This document shows positions 6,059-9,195 of a DNA stretch of 9,195 nt, piece after piece. Below the pieces are notes generated by a model, which ran no database searches, was not told the origin of the DNA, and worked only from the letters and a program-made list of their open reading frames with translations. How positions within the stretch are numbered: the stretch's first letter is position 1; the number at the start of each line of letters is the position of its first letter. The position numbers and the translations under genes were made by a program. The stretch comes from an uncultured Eubacteriales bacterium (lineage in GTDB: Bacteria > Bacillota > Clostridia > Monoglobales > UMGS1388): the NCBI GenBank assembly GCA_900551345.1, contig URVP01000051.1, positions 1 to 9,195 of the forward strand. The letters run 5' to 3'.

Positions 6059-6289
6059 TTATGCTTCTTCAGCTACAGCAGCATTAGGATTAACACCTGC
6101 ACCGTAACCACGCTCAACTTTGCCGGAGCGAAGACATCTTGTGCATGCATAAATTCTCTTGTGCTGACCATTCTCAATTGCTCTTACTTTTCTCACATTG
6201 GGCTTCCACATTTTGTTGCTTCTTCTGTGAGAATGGCTGACTTTTATGCCAAATGATACGGACTTGCCGCAGATTTCACACTTTGCCAT
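6059..6289 (-). CDS. rpmB: Large-subunit ribosomal protein bL28, zinc-binding form
   Basis: This 76-residue protein is encoded on the minus strand, with GGAGGTG (plus-strand 6296-6302) 6 bases before the ATG. It begins MAKCEICGKS, the usual start of L28, followed by the basic SHSHRRSNKMWKPNVRKVR segment that contacts 23S rRNA. Cys4, Cys7, Cys49 and Cys52 form the four-cysteine zinc site of the C+ type. Length is slightly above the typical 60-65 residues because of an Ala/Glu-rich tail (GAGVNPNAAVAEEA). It is a monocistronic gene with its own promoter and shares a terminator with spoVM. Some bacteria carry a second, cysteine-free L28 used in zinc shortage; the form here is the zinc-replete one. 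The identification is secure. Confidence 0.97.
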   Translation of the reverse strand: MAKCEICGKSVSFGIKVSHSHRRSNKMWKPNVRKVRAIENGQHKRIYACTRCLRSGKVERGYGAGVNPNAAVAEEA

Positions 6290-6358
6290 TTAAAACACCT
6301 CCATAATAATACCATAAGTATATAGATAATAATTACTCACAATTTATAAGCAAAAGAT

Positions 6359-6387
6359 ATTTTACCACAACTTTTATAATAATGCAA
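6359..6387 (-). promoter_or_regulatory. Promoter of rpmB
   Basis: On the minus strand TTGCAT (6382-6387), a 17-base spacer, then TAAAAT (6359-6364) form a good housekeeping promoter. The predicted start near 6352 leaves a leader of about 60 bases before rpmB. I saw no obvious riboswitch or L28-binding structure in this leader. Confidence 0.7.
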
Positions 6388-6420
6388 GTGTTTTTTTCAT
6401 TAATGTTAAATATTTTTTTA

Positions 6421-6449
6421 TTGTAAAAACCTGTATTTTATTGTATAAT
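6421..6449 (+). promoter_or_regulatory. Promoter of hprK
   Basis: TTGTAA (6421-6426), a 17-base spacer and a perfect TATAAT (6444-6449) point to a transcript start near 6456. It is divergent from the rpmB promoter, with 33 bases between the two -35 boxes. No CcpA-type cre site was seen around it. Confidence 0.78.
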
Positions 6450-6504
6450 ATAACTTGTAATGGTATGTTTAGTTAAATTTACTCCCGAAAGGAAGGATTA
6501 TAAA

Positions 6505-7455
6505 ATGACCGAGCCTAATTTTACCGTACCTCTTTCTTCAATTATAGAACAATTCTCACTGGAGGAAGTTTACATTCCCGGCGACACTTCAAAAATCCTT
6601 GTTTCTTCAACGGATGTATTGCGTCCGGGCTTACAGCTTACAGGATTTTTTGACCATTTTGACAGCACAAGAATACAGATTGTGGGAATGGTGGAATACA
6701 GCTATCTTAAAACACTTACCGACGATGAGGTTACCAAAGCTTTTGAGGCACTGTTTGCATCCGGAGCTCCTGCACTTGTTGTAACAAGAAATCTGGATAT
6801 TTTGCCCGGACTGTTAAAAGCGGCAAAGGATAACGGAGTTCCTCTCCTGCGTACCGACCACTCCACAAGCTCATTTATGAGTGCGCTTATTGCATATCTT
6901 AACAAAGAGCTTGCACCCCGCATAACCCGCCATGGCGTACTTGTTGAAATTTACGGTGAAGGTGTGCTTATACTGGGCGAGAGCGGAATAGGTAAAAGCG
7001 AAACTGCCATAGAGCTTGTAAAAAGAGGTCACCGTTTGGTAGCAGACGACGCCGTTGACATAAAAAAGGTTTCAGCAATATCACTTGTAGGCAGTTCTCC
7101 AAAAGTAATCCGTCATTTTATCGAGCTAAGAGGCATAGGCATTATTGATGTAAAGCGTATATTCGGTATCGGCGCAGTTAAAGATACGGAAAAAATTGAC
7201 CTGATTATTCATCTTGAAAGCTGGCAGCAGGGAAAACAGTATGACAGACTGGGTCTGGTTGACGAATATACAAATCTTTTGGGAATAGATATTCCCTCAT
7301 TGGTAGTACCCGTTCGTCCCGGCCGAAATTTAGCGGTTATTCTTGAAGTTGCAGCGATGAACATTCGTCAAAAGCGTATGGGCTACAATGCTGCCGAGGC
7401 TCTTAACAACCGTCTTATGGCAGAAATGAACGGCGAAAGCTATTTTGACGATTAA
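6505..7455 (+). CDS. hprK: HPr kinase/phosphorylase
   Basis: This 316-residue enzyme phosphorylates HPr of the sugar PTS on Ser46 using ATP or pyrophosphate and reverses the reaction, setting carbon catabolite repression with CcpA. I chose ATG 6505 because AAAGGAAGG (6488-6496) precedes it and MTEPNFTVPLSSII fits the family start. An in-frame ATG at 6460 would add 15 atypical residues only about 4 bases from the predicted transcript start. The N-terminal domain covers about 1-130. The kinase domain has the P-loop GESGIGKS (158-165), Asp181-Asp182 in HRLVADDAVD, the HPr-binding/regulatory ELRGIGIIDVKRIFG segment, and the K4 signature VPVRPGRNLAVILEVAAMN starting at residue 268. All expected motifs are intact and length is normal (about 310). 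It is followed after 63 bases by a glucokinase on the same strand. Confidence 0.96.
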   Translation: MTEPNFTVPLSSIIEQFSLEEVYIPGDTSKILVSSTDVLRPGLQLTGFFDHFDSTRIQIVGMVEYSYLKTLTDDEVTKAFEALFASGAPALVVTRNLDILPGLLKAAKDNGVPLLRTDHSTSSFMSALIAYLNKELAPRITRHGVLVEIYGEGVLILGESGIGKSETAIELVKRGHRLVADDAVDIKKVSAISLVGSSPKVIRHFIELRGIGIIDVKRIFGIGAVKDTEKIDLIIHLESWQQGKQYDRLGLVDEYTNLLGIDIPSLVVPVRPGRNLAVILEVAAMNIRQKRMGYNAAEALNNRLMAEMNGESYFDD

Positions 7456-7518
7456 TTTTAAAAACAAATAACGGTAATAATACTATAGAATATATATATA
7501 AGAAAGGAAAATATAATT

Positions 7519-8460
7519 ATGAAGCAGTTTTTAGGAGTTGATTTAGGAGGCACAAATATAGCGGTAGGTCTTGTAAACGAGGACGGCACCATACTGCATA
7601 AAGAATCCATACCTACCCGTGCGGAAAGAAGTGATGTTGCAGTTGTTAAAGGCATTGCCAATTTATGCAAAAAAGTTATAGAGGATACAAACTCATCTCC
7701 TGAGTGGATAGGCATCGGCGCTCCCGGTTCCATGGACAGTAAAAACGGCGTTATAATTTATTCTAATAATATTAATATGAGCAATACGCCCGTGCGTAAA
7801 ATAATACAGGAAACAATAAATCTTCCAGTTTATATAGGTAACGATGCAGACTGTGCCGCTCTTGGAGAAGCATACGGCGGCGCTACAAAAGGCGTAAACA
7901 ATTCTATCATGATTACACTGGGAACAGGAGTAGGCGGCGGAATTATAATAGACAAACATATATACAGCGGATTTAACTTCTGCGCCGGAGAACTGGGTCA
8001 TATGGTAATAGTTGTTGACGGAGAGCCATGCACCTGCGGAAGAAAGGGCTGCTGGGAAGCATACTCCTCTGCTACCGCACTCATAAGAATGACTCGTGAA
8101 GAAGCAGAAAAAAATCCTGAAGGAATGATATACAAATCCGTAAACGGCGACCTTGACAAAATTAACGGAAAAACCGCTTGGGACTGCATGTATGAAGGTG
8201 ATGAGGGCGGTAAAAAAGTTATCGATATGTATCTTAAATATTTAGCCGAGGGTATTACAAACATAATTAATATTTTCCAGCCGGAAATTCTTGTAATCGG
8301 CGGAGGAGTTTCAAATCAAAAGGAGAATCTTACAAAGCCTCTTACTCAGCTTGTTGAGAAGCTTCGTTATTCCAGAGAGGGTATTCCTCAGACAGTTATA
8401 AAAACAGCTGAGCTTGGAAATGACGCAGGAATAATCGGTGCTGCAATGCTTGGCATGTAA
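7519..8460 (+). CDS. glcK: ROK-family glucokinase
   Basis: This 313-residue cytoplasmic sugar kinase starts at ATG after AGAAAGGA (7501-7508). The ATP-binding phosphate-1 loop is DLGGTN (8-13), the catalytic base is Asp109 in the IGNDAD block, and the phosphate-2 loop is LGTGVGGG (134-141). The ROK zinc site is His161 (in AGELGH) plus Cys171, Cys173 and Cys178 of CTCGRKGCWEA, where the downstream Glu contacts sugar. A C-terminal GGGV adenosine loop is present near residue 267. It should phosphorylate glucose to glucose-6-phosphate, feeding glycolysis from non-PTS or intracellularly released glucose, for example from the GH37 enzyme nearby. No N-terminal winged helix is present, so it is an enzyme rather than a NagC-type repressor. 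Close ROK kinases for other hexoses cannot be fully excluded. It is probably co-transcribed with hprK. Confidence 0.92.
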   Translation: MKQFLGVDLGGTNIAVGLVNEDGTILHKESIPTRAERSDVAVVKGIANLCKKVIEDTNSSPEWIGIGAPGSMDSKNGVIIYSNNINMSNTPVRKIIQETINLPVYIGNDADCAALGEAYGGATKGVNNSIMITLGTGVGGGIIIDKHIYSGFNFCAGELGHMVIVVDGEPCTCGRKGCWEAYSSATALIRMTREEAEKNPEGMIYKSVNGDLDKINGKTAWDCMYEGDEGGKKVIDMYLKYLAEGITNIINIFQPEILVIGGGVSNQKENLTKPLTQLVEKLRYSREGIPQTVIKTAELGNDAGIIGAAMLGM

Positions 8461-8470
8461 CGGATAAAAA

Positions 8471-8506
8471 CTGCCGGCTAAAAAAAGCCCGGCAGGATTT
8501 GGATTT
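8471..8506 (+). terminator. GC-rich hairpin between glcK and murB, weak terminator or attenuator
   Basis: CTGCCGG (8471-8477) pairs with CCGGCAG (8489-8495) around an A-rich loop. The following GATTTGGATTTTT is only loosely T-rich, so read-through into murB is likely. It could lower murB expression relative to the upstream genes or protect the upstream mRNA end. The same seven-base arms occur in the hairpin at 978-1008. Confidence 0.45.
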
Positions 8507-8536
8507 TTCATAATATAAACGCAGGGAGATTTCAAT

Positions 8537-9195
8537 TTGAAACAGCTTTATGATATACTGCCCCAAAACTTAATATTAGAAAATGAACCTATGAAAAATC
8601 ATACCACCTTCCGCATTGGCGGAAAGGCGGACTGTCTTGTTATTCCCGACAATATAGAACAGCTGCAACAAGTAATCAGCTTGGCAAAGAGCAAAAACAT
8701 TCCCCTTACCACTATGGGAAACGGATCCGACCTACTGGTCAGCGATAAGGGTATAAGAGGCATAGTTATAAAGACTACGGGACTTTATGACATTAGCTCA
8801 GAAGGAAATGTTATAACGGCTCAGGCGGGTGCTCTTTTATCCCGCACTGCATCATATGCCCTGTCGCAGGAACTTACAGGTATGGAATTTGCCCATGGTA
8901 TACCGGGAACGGTTGGTGGCGCTGTGTTTATGAACGCAGGGGCATACGGCGGCGAGATGAAAGATATTATTACCAAAACACAATATCTTGACAGTGATGG
9001 ACAGATAAAAACCTGCATGCAGCATGATTTTGGATACAGAAAAAGTGTTTATTCACAGCATCCGGAAAGAGTTGTTTTAAGTGCATGCTTTGAGCTGAAA
9101 AAAGGCTGCAAACAAGATATAGAAACTAAGATGACAGAATTTGCACAGGCAAGGCGAAGCAAACAGCCCATAGAAATGCCCAGTGCAGGCAGCGT
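8537..9195 (+). CDS. murB: UDP-N-acetylenolpyruvoylglucosamine reductase, C-terminus cut by window end
   Basis: The first 219 residues of MurB are present. It reduces enolpyruvyl-UDP-GlcNAc to UDP-MurNAc with NADPH and FAD, in the second committed step of peptidoglycan synthesis. The start is TTG 8537, after GGGAG (8524-8528); no ATG or GTG fits better, since the next in-frame ATG (residue 19) would cut into the family's N-terminus. FAD-binding motifs are TTFRIGG (23-29), GNGSDLLVSD (61-70) and HGIPGTVGGAVFMNAGAYGG (120-139). Tyr167-Arg168 in GYRKS contribute the catalytic arginine (E. coli Arg159). The visible part ends PSAGS, so Ser219 is the proton-donating serine of the usual SAGSxFKNP block; the C-terminal roughly 80 residues are missing only because the window ends. 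The compact layout suggests the type II MurB form of Bacillota. It likely belongs to the hprK-glcK transcription unit. Confidence 0.95.
   Translation, partial: MKQLYDILPQNLILENEPMKNHTTFRIGGKADCLVIPDNIEQLQQVISLAKSKNIPLTTMGNGSDLLVSDKGIRGIVIKTTGLYDISSEGNVITAQAGALLSRTASYALSQELTGMEFAHGIPGTVGGAVFMNAGAYGGEMKDIITKTQYLDSDGQIKTCMQHDFGYRKSVYSQHPERVVLSACFELKKGCKQDIETKMTEFAQARRSKQPIEMPSAGS

Noticed and set aside
6290..6358. Possible regulatory leader or riboswitch for rpmB
   Set aside because: The leader is AT-rich without stable stems; nothing resembling a known ribosomal-protein leader was seen.
7456..7518. Separate promoter for the glucokinase gene
   Set aside because: There are TATA-rich stretches (around 7483-7500) but no matching -35 at proper distance; co-transcription with hprK is simpler.
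7458..8001. Minus-strand open frames opposite the glucokinase gene
   Set aside because: They overlap well-conserved ROK motifs on the plus strand and have no ribosome binding site or family features.

Overview
The window looks like a chromosomal segment of an AT-rich, spore-forming member of the Bacillota, most likely class Clostridia. The signs are AGGAGG-type ribosome binding sites, TTG and GTG starts, an HPr kinase, a zinc-type L28, a VanR/VanS-like two-component pair and a probable spoVM. No insertion sequence, phage gene or CRISPR array is visible, so I read it as ordinary core chromosome with some accessory sugar genes.

Left part (1-1015): the C-terminal end of a probable UxaA-type (altronate/galactarate dehydratase-like) protein, then, 24 bases later, a DUF4886 SGNH-hydrolase-like protein. 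This looks like the end of a sugar-acid or carbohydrate operon, closed by hairpins. Positions 1060-3925 hold a response regulator and a six-TM sensor kinase, preceded by tandem TTAAGAAAT sites one helical turn apart that suggest autoregulation. A bidirectional terminator follows. Positions 4189-5427 encode a stand-alone, short, cytoplasmic GH37 (trehalase-family) glycosidase with altered signature residues.

Middle part (5466-6505): a tRNA-Pro(CGG) on the minus strand with its own clear promoter and terminator; a divergent 53-residue membrane miniprotein of unknown function; and a 26-codon ORF with a TTG start that I identify as spoVM (spore coat assembly anchor). It converges on rpmB (ribosomal protein L28, minus strand) through a shared bidirectional terminator. 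The adjacency and convergent orientation of spoVM and rpmB match Bacillus subtilis. The 26-codon and 53-codon genes are easily missed by length-filtered gene finding.

Right part (6421-9195): a well-formed promoter drives hprK (HPr kinase/phosphorylase, carbon catabolite control), followed by a ROK glucokinase and, after a GC-rich hairpin, murB (TTG start, cut by the window end at its catalytic serine). This links sugar phosphorylation and carbon-status sensing to peptidoglycan precursor synthesis. The most rewarding items for a second look are the spoVM candidate, the unknown membrane miniprotein next to it, the divergent trehalase-like enzyme, and the regulatory repeats before the two-component system. 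I found no convincing entirely new multi-gene system.
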